Below are positions 33,777 to 44,509 of a stretch of 64,000 nucleotides of DNA, piece by piece (the stretch's first letter is position 1; each line of letters begins with the position of its first letter). The notes under the pieces were generated by a model, which saw only the letters and a program-made list of their open reading frames with translations, searched no databases and was not told the origin of the DNA. Made by a program: the position numbers and the translations under genes. The stretch comes from Apoda limacodes (lineage: Eukaryota > Arthropoda > Insecta > Lepidoptera > Limacodidae): the NCBI GenBank assembly GCA_946406115.1, contig OX291545.1:16816001-16880000 (forward strand), read 5' to 3'.

Positions 33777-34192
33777 AAATGCTTTGCTCGGACGGCATTT
33801 TGACGGATTAACGCACAGCCTTAACCGCTAATCGTAGAGACCTAAAACCTGGTGGGTGTGTTCTTTGTATGACGGCATCCGATAAGAAAGGATTTAACAA
33901 AAGGGTCAAGCGCGAGTCGACCTCGCGCAATAAGGGTAAACCAATTGTAATGAAATTTTGAAAAGTTGTTATACACACGCCGTGGAATGTTGATAAGAAA
34001 GAAAATAAGGGTCAAGTGTGAGTGAGACAGGGTCAAATGCGGGTCGGACTCGCGCAATAAGGGTAAACCGATTGTAATAAAATTTTGGTAAGTTGTTATG
34101 CACACGCCGGGGAAGGTTTCTGAATTACTACAACTCTTTCACAAGTAGGTGCGGCAGTTGTTTTAAGAAACAATGTTTGCCGGGTCAGCTAG
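33777..34192 (+). repeat. 'gacggatcaacgc' repeat, copy 2, with internal tandem
   Basis: 'attttgacggattaacgcac' and 'ccgctaatcgtagagaccta' repeat copy 1. A unit with 'gtaaaccaattgtaatgaaa' and 'ttgttatacacacgccg' (33901-33985) is repeated at 34029-34111. The copy ends 'ttgccgggtcagctagt'. Confidence 0.7.
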
Positions 34193-35408
34193 TATAATAT
34201 ATATTAAATAATTAAGAGAACACTATACACATTGAGAAAAAGAATCTAGAAATAGGTGTTTTAAATACATTAGGATCCTTAACCATTTCTTAAACTACAA
34301 ATTAATCAATATTCAATTGAAGGCTTCAAAGTTGATAGCAATTAGAACTAAGATATTCGTACTAGGCCAGCGATGAATAGTGGTCTAAGTCTCCTTTATC
34401 TAAGGAGAGCCCTGTGCACCTGTAGTGTGGACAAACAACATGATAGGCAACATTTTATACAATTCACCACCACATCATTAATTTCCAATCAGGTCGGTTC
34501 AACTAACAACAGTTCTTCGGAAACAAACTGAACACGAACCTAACCTTGAACCTTTAAAACAAAAGGCCGACGTAGCACCAATGTAGAACTTCAACCATAC
34601 AATGTAACTTTTTCTTCTTACTACACATCTCTGAGGCCATAATGATAGGAATAAAAGATAGTATTTTAAACAAATTAGATCCACTGATTAGAAAATTAAT
34701 CCATAGAATAGAGTATCCATAGAATAGAAAATTAATGTAATAATGAAGATGATTGACTGCGGTAGATTTGTTATCGTGAAGAAATATGAATTTATAAGCA
34801 AAAAACTGAATATCTCGATTATTGTCTCGATTCCTTAGAACCCGTTTGTGTGGTAAGGGTTATAAAAACGGGCTCTGTTATGCTTTGCAAAACTAATTAA
34901 GTCATAAAATTTTAGATCCCTTCTATTTCTTATAATGAAATATTCCACTTATATTATTATTAATGCTGGAGTTTTATTACATACAATATAATGCAGTCAA
35001 ACCTTGCTTTTATTATTTATTGTTTGTGCATTATAAATAAAAAATAAATGATGGAAAACGTTATACACATAATGATTAAGAATCCTTTTTGTGTTTTAGT
35101 GCATTTTTATTTCAAAAATCTATATAAAAAAATCATTAAAAAATATTAAATTTTATTAAGATGTTTAGCCTTTTATTCTAGGCTTTTTCTTCAGTCAACA
35201 CTAAGAATAAAAAGCGAAAAATATCACATTTACTTTAAAAAAAAATTCGAGTTAGATCTCGTTAAAAATAATACTTATATTTTAACAATTATTAATATAC
35301 CTAACTCATTTATGATTTTTGTTAAAGTATGAAAAACATCTCATATTATGTTATTTATAAACGAGTATAATTATAAATTAAAGATTTTGCAAGCATAGGC
35401 AATTATAA
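34193..35408. other. AT-rich stretch, no gene seen
   Basis: No open frame or repeat assigned. The minus frame at 34499-34684 has no domain. Confidence 0.45.
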
Positions 35409-35632
35409 CTCCCTCGCAGCCTAGTTGGTAGTGTGGCCAGCTACTGTGCAGAGGGTGTCGGTTCCATTTCCGCACTGGACAAACATTTATGTCATGTAAT
35501 AATATAAACATTTGTGTTTCTCTTGAGTCTGGGTGTATTTATGTATGATATGTATGTATTTACAAAAAAAAAGTAATTTTTATGTATTTGTAACCGTTGT
35601 CTGGTACCCATATAACACAAGCTTTTTTTAAT
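35409..35632 (+). repeat. tRNA-derived SINE
   Basis: 'ctccctcgcagcctagttgg' with 'tagtgtgg' gives the A-box region and 'cggttccatttccgcac' a degraded B box. The body 'gacaaacatttatgtcatg' and 'gagtctgggtgtatttatgt' is shared with 14306. It ends within 'ggtacccatataacacaagc', so it lacks the last block. Confidence 0.8.
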
Positions 35633-36860
35633 GTCACTTGCATAGTATGTACCTAAGTAGAATTTGATTTATGAAATTCAAAATCCAAATTCTATATTAA
35701 ATTTCAAGAAAAATCTGCATTATCTAAATACTGACTAAACATTCAATTAAATGGATCATATTTGACTTACTATACGTACATTTTAGGCTTTGTACAGTTT
35801 TTTCTATTCTATTCTATTCATCTATCAAGTCCTATGATATTCTTCCTTCCTCTATCATATTTCATTATTATATTATATTATTATTTCATTTCATTATTAT
35901 CAGTTATGATGATATTTGTGAAAAACACATTCAGGTTAAATTGCTCATCTTCTTTAACTTTATACAATGTTGTGCTAATAAAAGAAACTGCATCTGTCAA
36001 CGAATCTTTATAACAATTACTAACGTTTAAAAATCTACAGTCGTAGACATCAAATTAGAATGGATTTTTCATAAGAAAATACATTTTCTTATAAGGTAAC
36101 TTCAAAAGACATTCATAAAGCCAAGACCGCTCTTGTAGGACATGTTTAATGTATGATCTACTAACATGACATATCCCTCGACTAATTAATGTAAGCACTG
36201 CGCACGAGTTAATTAATTATCGGCTACCCGTGTAGCTCGCTTGTAACATTTATAAAATTCATAACAGAACTAATTATGAAGCATGGCCGAGCCCCAGGTT
36301 TGCGCCACCCGCGGTGTTTCCATCCTTGTCCAACTTCTTTGCAGACGTAAAGATAGATTGAATTATGATACAAAAAGTTAGCGATACTCAGCCAGTTCCG
36401 AGAGCTTATTATGTGTATAAAATGAAAATGAAAATTTTATAGTGCATTGATAAATAATATTGAATATACATACTTTAATTTTATTGAGGTATATAAATAA
36501 AATTGAAGTATATTTTTTTAAATTTTAATTTTAAAATATATTTTTATTTAGGTTTTGATTTTAATATTTTATTTGGATAATATAGAATTTATACGATACC
36601 CGAGTATGAATAACTGTTTCTTAGATTTTTTGTTTGTCTGTTAGGATATTTATCTAGGACTAGCTCCGAAACGTTTAAATGTTTTTTTTTAGTGCAACTT
36701 ACGATGATTTTAGTGAGTAATTGCTATTTGTTTCATTAATTTGGAATATGAAAATTAATGTTAAGAAAGTTGAAAGAGGAAACGCTGTGTATGAAGAGCC
36801 CGAAACATTTTAAGAAGGTAGTGCCTTCATAGCCTTGAAGACCTGTCGATATTGTGGGTG
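35633..36860. other. AT-rich stretch, no gene seen
   Basis: AT-rich. The plus frame at 35762-36013 is hydrophobic because of T-rich codons and is not a convincing gene. Confidence 0.45.
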
Positions 36861-36861
36861 C

Positions 36862-37638
36862 TTGTAGATTACGGCGGCCACACTCGTATCTACGCATTCC
36901 TATACTCTTCACGCACCTGAGTTTGACGACTGACAAAGTTCTAGAGCAGTATCCCACAGCAGAACTAGCTATTTTGAGAGACTTTAACGCCCACCATCGT
37001 GAGTGGCTTAGTTCTCGAACCAATAACTATGCAGGGATATCTGCTCATAAATTTGCTCTGACCTATGGATTCTCTTAGCTGGTACTTTCTCCAACGAGAA
37101 TACCAGATACAGAGAACTATACAAGCTCCTTACTGGACCTTCTGCTGACTACACGTCCGGACGGATATTCCGTCTCAGTGGATGCGCCTTTAGGCTCCTC
37201 GGACCACTGTCTCGTTCGAACTCAAGTGTCATGCACTCAATCCACCTGGGCCAACTAATTGGCGTCGTGTGTGGCATTATAAACCGGCAGACTGGGATGG
37301 ATTTCGAGAATTTTATGCATCGCACCCGTGGAGGAAGATCTGCTTCAGCTCAGAAGATCCTGACGTCTGCGCAGCCGCAGTCACTGAGACAGTACTCGCT
37401 GGTATGGAATGTTATATTCCTAACCCGCGAGTAGCTGCCGGCGTCAAAAAAGACCGTAGTTTAATAGGTCTTGCAGAGATGCTAAAAGTCTTAAGCAAAC
37501 TGCATATGAGGCTTGGACCACGGCTCGTTATAATAAGGATCCGAAATATCTGAGGTAAAACGCAAATTAAATGCTGCATCGAGGTTCAGTAAGAAAGCAA
37601 CTGCCAGAGCAAAATTCCAATTCATCGGCAAAATAGGT
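36862..37638 (+). pseudogene. LINE-A copy 2, endonuclease part
   Basis: This part encodes a degraded apurinic-type endonuclease domain of the same non-LTR element as at 6.7 kb. Visible pieces, in shifting frames, are 'VDYGGHTRIY', 'RDFNAHHREWLSSRTNNYAG' (family form GDFNAHH, so Gly is replaced), 'LLDLLLTTRPDGYSVSV'-like sequence, the catalytic 'SDHCLVR' and a post-endonuclease segment 'YPWRKICFSSEDPDVCA'-like sequence. There is a stop just after 'LTYGFS' (37076-37078) and several frameshifts. At 37639 the element is interrupted by LINE-B and resumes at 40155. Confidence 0.85.
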
Positions 37639-37647
37639 GGGCGACTT
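37639..37647. repeat. Target-site duplication of LINE-B, left
   Basis: GGGCGACTT is repeated at 40155-40163. Rejoining at this point restores continuity of the LINE-A coding sequence across the gap. Confidence 0.88.
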
Positions 37648-38155
37648 CGATTCCCGATTCGACTTTCGTGTTGTGCGGTTGTGTTTTAGAGCGTCAAGTG
37701 CTCTCATGTGCTCCGTGAAGTGGTGACTCAGCTGGTGCGCATTCCTGTGTGGTGTTTTGCCTCAGCGCTGACTACCTTGAAAATCGGCGATACTGTGTGC
37801 TTTTGTGTGTGAGTGTGTGCCCTCGTAGTCGCGGAACTACTACGCATAGTGGTTTCCCTTTGCTTGGCTCATTGACTAACGCTGGTTCGACTGGCCTAAG
37901 CCTGGCTTTGGGTGGATCGCTAGTGTAGTATTTCCGCCTCAGCGGTTCGCCTCTCCGCGCATTCTCGCGTTTTAAGTATCGGTTTCGTCTAGTTTGCAAG
38001 AAATCCAGTTCCAAGTGCTAAAGGGCTGGTGGGTGAGATCGTATAGCTGTTTTCATAGTTGCGGTTTACCTAAACGTTTCTCAATCGAAAACGTCGCGTT
38101 GCTCGGGGGGAAACCTAACGGTGACAACGTAACCCCGGCCGTAGGAGTAGGTGTT

Positions 38156-39819
38156 AGGTACACACCAAGCAATCCGTAGCACTGCGGGGCCCAGAGCTGG
38201 CCCAAGCCATCATCAAGGCTGTGGGGCCTGCCCCCACTGCGTCCAGCACAACCACGCCGCGCCCATCCATCTCATCGCTTTCGCCTCCGCGTTCCCCCTC
38301 CGTGCGTGCGGTAAACGGTGAAGTGGAGCGCAGAACTTCTCTGCCCCCACAGGACCCCCTGCCCCCTGTCACTGTCGACGAAGTCAAACAGGTCATCAAA
38401 GACCTACGCCCCCGTAAAGCCCCCGGTGCGGACGGTATCTCTAACGATATCCTAAAGCGTCTCACTCTTCCCCTTCTCTTCCTTCTAGTAGCTAACTTTA
38501 ACGCTGCTATCGAACATTGCACCTTTCCTTCTCAATGGAAAGATGCAATTGTTATAGGCATCCATAAGCCAGGCAAAGCTCGTACCGAGCCGTCCTCCTA
38601 TCGCCCTATAAGTTTACTAAAGGCCCTTGGTAAACTCTACGAACGCCTCCTCCTCGCTCGCCTACGGAACGCTATAGTCTCCAGAGGCATTTTAATAGAC
38701 GAGCAGTTCGGTTTCCGTGCCAAACACTCATGCGTCCATCAAGTCCTCCGCATCACGGAACATATTCTCACTGGCTTCCAACCAGTATTAAGTAAGCCCC
38801 GCCACACGGGCGCTGTCTTCTTCGATGTAGCGAAAGCTTTCGACAAAGTCTGGCACAACGGTTTAATTTTTAAACTGTACAACTTTCAGTTGCCAGATCG
38901 TCTCGTGCTCATCATACGAGACTATTTGTCGAATCGTAGCTTTCGCTACAAAGTTGAAGGTTCTCTTCCCCCCGTCCCATAGAAGCAGGAGTCCCGCAAG
39001 GGTCCGTGCTCGCCCCCATCTTGTACCTTCTGTACACCAACGACATCCCTAAAACGATAGATAGATACTTGCCCTCTTTGCGGTCGATACCGCTATCTAT
39101 ACCACTGATAGTAGATAGTGAGTCGAATCACTAAGAGACTCCAACCCGCTATCACCGCCCTAGGCGAATGGTTTCGGAAATGGAGAATCGAGGTGAATCC
39201 CGACAAAAGCTCTGCCGTTCTCTTTACCACTGGCCGCCCTCCGCGGCCATCTCCCCTCTCTCTCTTCGGTCGTGCCATTCCCTGGCAAAATAAGACCAAA
39301 TATCTCTGTGTGACCATGGATAGGCGTTTGAATTTCCACGATCACACCAAAATAGTTAGAGACCGAGTCGCTTTTTTCCTCGATCGTCTTTATCCCATGA
39401 TGGGCAAGTACAGTTAGATGTCGCTTAGTAATAAGCTAAATCTTTACACAACCTGCATCCGCCCCACACTAGCTTATGCTAGCGTAGTCTTTGCGTTATC
39501 CAAGCGCAATCTCCATAAACTTCAGACCCTCCAAAACTGCTTTCTCAGAGCGGCCTCCGGAGCCTCCTGGCACGTACACAGAGAATTCGAACTCCCCACG
39601 ATTCCTCAATATTTCAAAGATCTGGCAGTCCGCTTTTTCGAGCGTACACTAAATCACCCGAATCGATTAATTGTGCAATCCACAACGTACCATCCCCCCG
39701 ATCGACCTTGGCATGGTCGTAAAACTATAGTTAGGCGGCCTCGGCACGCACTAACGGCCCCAGATGACGATCTCGCTATCCGGATAACGAGATTAGTCTC
39801 GACGACCTCCCCCCAATAG
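38156..39819 (+). pseudogene. LINE-B reverse transcriptase, multiply broken
   Basis: The first frame (ATG at 38221, to 38982) has 'PPVTVDEVKQVIKDL', 'KAPGADGISNDILK', 'YRPISLLKALGKLYERLL', 'QFGFRAKHSCVHQV' and motif A 'FFDVAKAFDKVWHNGL', a typical jockey-clade order. A frameshift in a C-run near 38975 precedes '[20 protein letters not shown]'. A one-base loss near 39070 precedes the catalytic box, which reads FAVD (39077-39088) where active members have FADD, so a catalytic Asp is lost. Another shift precedes '[20 protein letters not shown]'. A TAG at 39415-39417 interrupts the C-terminal part, which continues in the same frame to 39819. It is inactive. Confidence 0.9.
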
Positions 39820-40154
39820 GGCCTCCCTCCAAACACGACGCCGAAGTCCCCGGCTCAAGGATACACGAGGTATCAAAGAGTCCCGGGGCGCTTCTGGCCC
39901 CCACTCAATCGCAACCACACCCGCGTAACGGGGCACTCCCCTCCTGGCGGTGACTCACCTTCGGGTTCGAGACTCTCGCCGGTCGAAGGGACGCCCCCGC
40001 GAGCGACAACCCAAGCCGAGGCTCCCCCCGTGGGGAGCCCTTGAGCGTTCGGCGCTATACGGGCTGAGGCTCCTTCAGAGACTCGCCCAAATAAAGTCCG
40101 GTGAAGCATAAATGGCTGCAACAGCCAACTGCAATGTCAGTTCAGAAAAAAAAA
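39820..40154 (+). other. LINE-B 3' untranslated region
   Basis: GC-rich non-coding tail with 'cgaagggacgcccccgcgag' and 'gacaacccaagccgaggctc', an AATAAA at 40091-40096 and a final A-run. A reverse-complement fragment of it is found at 42601-42650. Confidence 0.75.
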
Positions 40155-41699
40155 GGGCGACTTGCCAGCTATTCTTCTGGGAGTCGTGCTTTCTGGTCGC
40201 TTGCCAAAGCTGCCGAAGGGAACTTTTGCCAGTCATCGTTACCACCACTGCGGAAGACCGATGGTGACTTGGCCCATAGTGCTAAAGAAAAAGCCGATCT
40301 ATTGGGCAGTCTCTTTGCCTCAAACTTGAATATGAACGATGAAGGCGCTGTACCACCTCTATACCGTGGTGCGGTACGACCATGCCGGAAATCTCGATAA
40401 CAAAGCGGGAGGTCCGGCGGGCTCTCACTCACGCACCTCTTCGAGCTTTACTACCATACTAGGCAATTTCCGTCTTCATGGAAGACTACGATTGTGCACC
40501 CGGTGCGTAAAAAGGGTGATAGATCAGATCCATTGAATTACAGGCCTATCGCTATTACCCCTCTCCTCTCCAAGGTGATGGAGCGTGTGATCAACACACA
40601 GCTTCTAAGATACCTAGAAGAACACGACCTGGTCAGTGATCGTTAATATGGCTTTCGTCACGATAGCTCGACTATTGACCTTCTAGTGTATGTACACCGA
40701 TGGGCACTAGCCCTTGATAGTCAGGGGGAGGCATTGGCATGTAGCCTGGACATAGCGAAGGCATTCGATCGGGTCTGGCACCGGGGTCTTCTATCGAAGT
40801 TGCCATCTTACAGAGTGCCCGGACGTAAGTACAAGTGGGTGGCTAGCTTTTTGTCCGGCAAAATCATACGAACCGTAGTTGACGGTAGTTGCTCTGATAG
40901 CATGGACATTAATGCTGGTGTCCCGCAAGGCTCTGTGCTGTCTTCTACGCTGTTTCTACTGCATATCAATGACATGTTGGACATCAACAACATGCATTGC
41001 TATGCAGGTGATCGTACTGGAGACGCTTATTACACGGGTCGTGCAAACATCCCTCGTTCCGTTGTGGAGGAAAACCGTGGAGAACTTGTGTCTCAAATCG
41101 AGACCAAACTGTCCAAGGTCTCTGACTGGGGAAGGGTAAACTTGGTACGATTCAACCCTACAAAGACACAAGTCTGCGCGTTCACCGCTAAGAAAATCCC
41201 ATTCACTGTAGTCCCACAATTGGCATTGGGATCCTTGGTGTTGACATTTCCAGCGATATTCAGTTCCGAGATCATTTACAAGATAAGGCGTGAAGCTGGC
41301 GTCCAAAAAACTAAGTGTACTCAACAGAGACATGCAGTACATGACGTCGGGGCAGCGGTTGCTGCTTTACAATAGGCCCCATATGGAGTATTGCTACCGT
41401 CTCTGGGCAGGTGCATGAATACCAGCTTGGACCTTTTGCCTCGGTTCAACGACGGGCTGTGAGAATTGTCGACGATCCCAAACTCACTTGCCGTATCGAA
41501 CCTTTAAGTCTGAGGAGAGACTTTGCCTCCATGTGTGTGTTCTACCGCTTGTACAATTGGATGTGTTCTGAGGAGTTGTTCGAAATGATGCCCACGGCTA
41601 CTTTCTACCATCGCACCGCTCGCCATCGGCAGAGAATTCATGCTCACACTTTAGAACCGAAATAGTCGAGTACAGTGCGGTTTCAGAGAAACTTCCTCC
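40155..41699 (+). pseudogene. LINE-A copy 2, linker and reverse transcriptase
   Basis: Resuming after LINE-B, the frame reads 'GRLASYSSGSRAFWSLAKAA' and 'FCQSSLPPLRKTDGDLAHSA', a block that precedes the reverse transcriptase in this family. An internal deletion removes the 'GPDGIP' region (near 40440-40480). The reverse transcriptase follows: 'NYRPIAITPLLSKVMERVIN', a TAA (40644-40646) where copy 1 has CAA, motif A 'SLDIAKAFDRVWHRGL', '[10 protein letters not shown]' and a catalytic box that reads YAGD (41001-41012) instead of YADD. Further shifts occur near 41280-41370. It ends abruptly at 'cttcctcccc' without the 3' untranslated region. Confidence 0.88.
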
Positions 41700-42110
41700 C
41701 CCTCCCCCACGAAACTTCCATTAAAGAAAACGCCAAAGGAAGAAGAAGAAATGTGTTCTCCCTCTCAGCGAAAACTTTACCCCTGTCAAGGGCATGACTA
41801 CCGACCTGGCTGCGAAGGGCACCTCGTCTCAACCAGAATATAATATTACTGTCCGTAGACCCTCATCTGATGAAGCGACATTAGACATTCTATTGAAGAA
41901 CAGACAACTGGCACGGTACGGCAAAGAAGGTCTGCCAGCTACACTTAGAGGATTTATTTATTTATTCTTTATTGCTGTACTTTGTTGCTTACAGTTTATA
42001 TACCTAACGCAACAAGATATAGTTGTACAATTATTAGTTTTGGTGATTATATGTATACAATTAACTTATATACTCTGTTATAATATAAAAATGTTATTAA
42101 AATTGTTAAA
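41700..42110 (+). other. Unidentified coding-like island
   Basis: Directly after the LINE-A break lies a GC-balanced stretch with an open frame from ATG 41794 reading 'MTTDLAAKGTSSQPEYNITV', 'RRPSSDEATLDILLKNRQLA' and 'RYGKEGLPATLRG', then turning into a hydrophobic AT-rich tail to 42111. The upstream part 'ETSIKENAKGRRRNVFSLSA' is open in another frame. The first 50 residues look like real protein sequence, probably from a mobile element, but I cannot name the family. Confidence 0.3.
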
Positions 42111-42111
42111 A

Positions 42112-42600
42112 TAAATATGTTACAGAAATTAATTATCGTCATTGAGTCAAAACAAATTCAAAGCAGGTAGTGGTTAAGAAATATAACAATAATAATATTT
42201 GGATCAGTTTTAACATCGTCAGAGTTCGATAGTAGTAGCAGGTGTGAGAGATTGTAAGTAACTGCCAGCTGTAGTGTAGAGAAGAACAGGGTCTAAGAGC
42301 ATGAGAACAGATTGAGCTCGTCGTCAATTAGGAGAATGGGGTTGTGCTGTTGAGAGCTCGAGGTAGCAACACCTCTGCGAGGATGTTGGTGCGCGAACAG
42401 TTTGTGTTGTGCCCGTGCACGTGTGTATTGCTTAGGAATATATAGAAATATATGTGCCAGCAGTGGTGTATTACTGGTTTGACCACGAATCAGCCTTAAC
42501 ACATAGATTATATAGATAGGTCACCTCTTGTTTCTAACGAGAAATATGCCACCATACCTATTATGAACATTTTCGGGCAGAGGTAAGGATGTGATGGGAG
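42112..42600. other. Unassigned stretch
   Basis: Mixed composition with two modest minus-strand frames, no domain and no recognised repeat. Confidence 0.35.
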
Positions 42601-42650
42601 AGGGGAGCCTCGGCTTGGGTTGTCGCTCTTGGGTTCGTCCCTTCGACCAG
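42601..42650 (-). repeat. LINE-B 3' UTR fragment, inverted
   Basis: The reverse complement matches 39978-40027 of LINE-B ('ggtcgaagggacg', 'gcgacaacccaagccgaggc') with about five differences in 50 bases by my count. It is an independent relic, or the end of a second LINE-B in opposite orientation. Confidence 0.75.
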
Positions 42651-43170
42651 CACAAAGATTCGAAGACTTAATAGGTAAGTAGGTATAAATCGCGGCTCGT
42701 AAGTGAACCTGCACATTATTTTCGGTTCGTTAGTACATTTGTCCGTTCTGTACCTGCGCAGACGACCGCCATCTCGGTTCAACTTACATGCCGCGAAGTT
42801 ACTATCAACCGCGTACGGCCTAATGACACCAAACTGAAATCTGTCACACACTGTGTTTGTGGAGCGATGAAACCACATCCGGTGGGTAATAGCCCAGATG
42901 CTGTTTTCCCACACCAGAATGTTGTGAGATGATGAAGTACGGCAGCGCAAAGAAGCCTATCATTCTGACAGTGAGCCCAAACTATCGGACTTCACGGCGC
43001 GGCGGCGCAACTATATAACTGGCCACATCGAGTACGACATGAAATTTTTCTACTACCTGCAAAAAAAGTTCCAAAGTTCCATACATACTCAGTTTCGAAA
43101 ATCGAACCTTTTAAGACCCCAGTAAGAAATAACTCCCAGGTAGGCAGTTTTAGCGCGGCCTTAGGAGAAG
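42651..43170. other. Unassigned stretch
   Basis: GC-balanced with a minus frame at 42561-42950 (129 residues) that runs across the LINE-B fragment and shows no domain. Origin unknown. Confidence 0.35.
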
Positions 43171-43171
43171 A

Positions 43172-43586
43172 AAAAAACCGGCCAAGTGCGAGTTGGACTC
43201 GCGCACCGAGGGTTCCGTACCTACCACCATTTATGTAATCTACAAACACAAACAAAAATATTTTTATATTTGAGTTGATTGAATAGAAGGTAAATTGCGG
43301 TTAACGATTTATGACGTATTAAAAAAAACTACTTACTAGATCTCGTTCAAACCAATTTTCGGTGGAAGTTTGCATGGTAATTAATGTACATCATATATTT
43401 TTTTTAGTTTTATCATTCTCTTATTTTAGAAGTTACACGGGGGACACACATTTTACCACTTTGGAAGTGTCTCACGCGCAAACAATTCAGTTTAGAAAAA
43501 AATGATACTAGAAACCTCAATATCATTATTGAAGACCTATCCATAGATAAACTACAAGTATGGGTTTGATGAAAAAAAAAAAAAAA
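43172..43586 (-). repeat. 'cttggccgg' repeat, minus strand
   Basis: 'aaaaccggccaagtgcgagt' to an A-run at about 43571-43586. It is a close reverse-complement match to about 13115-13484, including 'actagatctcgttcaaacca' and 'tgcatggtaattaatgtaca'. Confidence 0.85.
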
Positions 43587-43589
43587 GTC

Positions 43590-43696
43590 CCGAGTACAAA
43601 ATGGCTTGTCTTTCTCTCGGAATAAAAGCTCGTCGACGTTCGGCTTCAGCTCACGTCGAAACTAGTAGGTAAGAAAAAGCGTCATTTTGTACTCGG
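43590..43696. repeat. Small element with 14-bp inverted ends
   Basis: 'ccgagtacaaaatg' at 43590-43603 is perfectly inverted at 43683-43696. The 79-base interior is GC-balanced ('cgtcgacgttcggcttcagc'). It abuts the end of the preceding repeat. It may be a tiny MITE. Confidence 0.55.
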
Positions 43697-44259
43697 TACG
43701 AAATATACTATTCAACAAATATTTCGTACTGACTTGTGGATGCGGTCCAGGAAAATCAATTAACGAAACTAATTTCTAATACGTAATTAAACTTTTCATT
43801 GAAGGTAGTAGAAAAATGTAATATTGTTCGTAAAGTCACTTTAACTGTTGTAAAAAAAATTAGTGTCGGACAACCGTCCGGAATCGTGACAACTTGTGCC
43901 TTTCACTTTTTATGTCTGTCTCTCTCGCTCTTAGGCGGGCTAACCATGCCGCGTGCCTCTCACTCGCTCTCATTGTGAGCGCATAACGTGAGCGGAGCGT
44001 AACGCAGTTTCTTGAAGTGTCACCCGGCAAACCAATTTATAAGACGTTGTCACGTCAAAATAAGTTTTAATTACTAATACATGTTAGTATAAGTAGGTCT
44101 GTTACTATAAAAAAACTATAACCCATTACAATCAACTCAAACTGTTATCATTAGACAACGCATATGCTGCTAATAAAACCCGTATCATATCCATTAACGC
44201 GCGTTTAGGTCTTCGAATGCCATATGGTTGTTAGTTTTTAGGGTTCTATATAATAGATG

Positions 44260-44502
44260 CTCGTTAAAGTCAGGCTTGAGCTAGACGCGAAACTAAACCA
44301 CCACTGGCCTAAAGCGGGTTGGCGGACGGTGTCGAGCTAGTAGCCAGTCGACTGTCAGAGTTTTCAAGTCGCCCATAAGGACTCTGACTTTTTAAAAGTA
44401 TTGATGACTGCTGTTATATGATAAATAGCAAAGACCGATGGTTTTGCGAGCCCTCCGAAAGTGAAGCGCCACTAGGCGGTCACCCATCCAAGTAAATTGG
44501 AT
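44260..44502 (-). repeat. 5S rRNA-derived SINE, minus strand
   Basis: On the minus strand it begins 'tacttggatgggtgaccgcc', which is the internal-promoter part of 5S rRNA. It continues with 'ataacagcagtcatc', 'ccttatgggcgacttgaaaa' and 'agctcgacaccgtccgccaa', ending 'taggccagtggtggttta'. The body is shared with the copy at 49448, which proves common descent. The 5' half of the 5S part is missing. Confidence 0.8.
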
Positions 44503-44509
44503 AGTTATT

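Larger units (their letters stand above)
37648..40154 (+). mobile_element. LINE-B: jockey-like element inserted in LINE-A
   Basis: This 2.5-kb non-LTR element is flanked by the 9-bp duplication GGGCGACTT and ends in a short poly-A (40146-40154). It starts with a GC-rich leader (37648-38160), then a reverse-transcriptase region (about 38160-39819) and a 330-bp GC-rich 3' untranslated region. No endonuclease domain is visible between leader and reverse transcriptase, although jockey-type elements carry one, so this copy has an internal deletion of about half the element. The composition is much more GC-rich than the surrounding DNA. Confidence 0.88.

Noticed and set aside
38154..38522. 122-residue minus-strand frame inside LINE-B
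   Set aside because: It is antisense to the recognisable reverse-transcriptase frame and is a shadow of its GC-rich codons.
39873..40121. 82-residue minus frame in the LINE-B tail
   Set aside because: It is a GC-rich untranslated region read backwards; there is no domain.
40956..41342. 128-residue minus-strand frame inside LINE-A copy 2
   Set aside because: It is antisense to the reverse-transcriptase palm region; the equivalent shadow also occurs in copy 1 at 7130-7393.
42561..42950. 129-residue minus-strand open frame
   Set aside because: It runs through the inverted LINE-B tail fragment and unrelated flank, so it cannot be one ancestral coding region.
43885..44054. Possible TIR element with 'cgtgacaac' ends
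   Set aside because: Only nine bases are inverted and there is no further similarity inward, so chance is likely.
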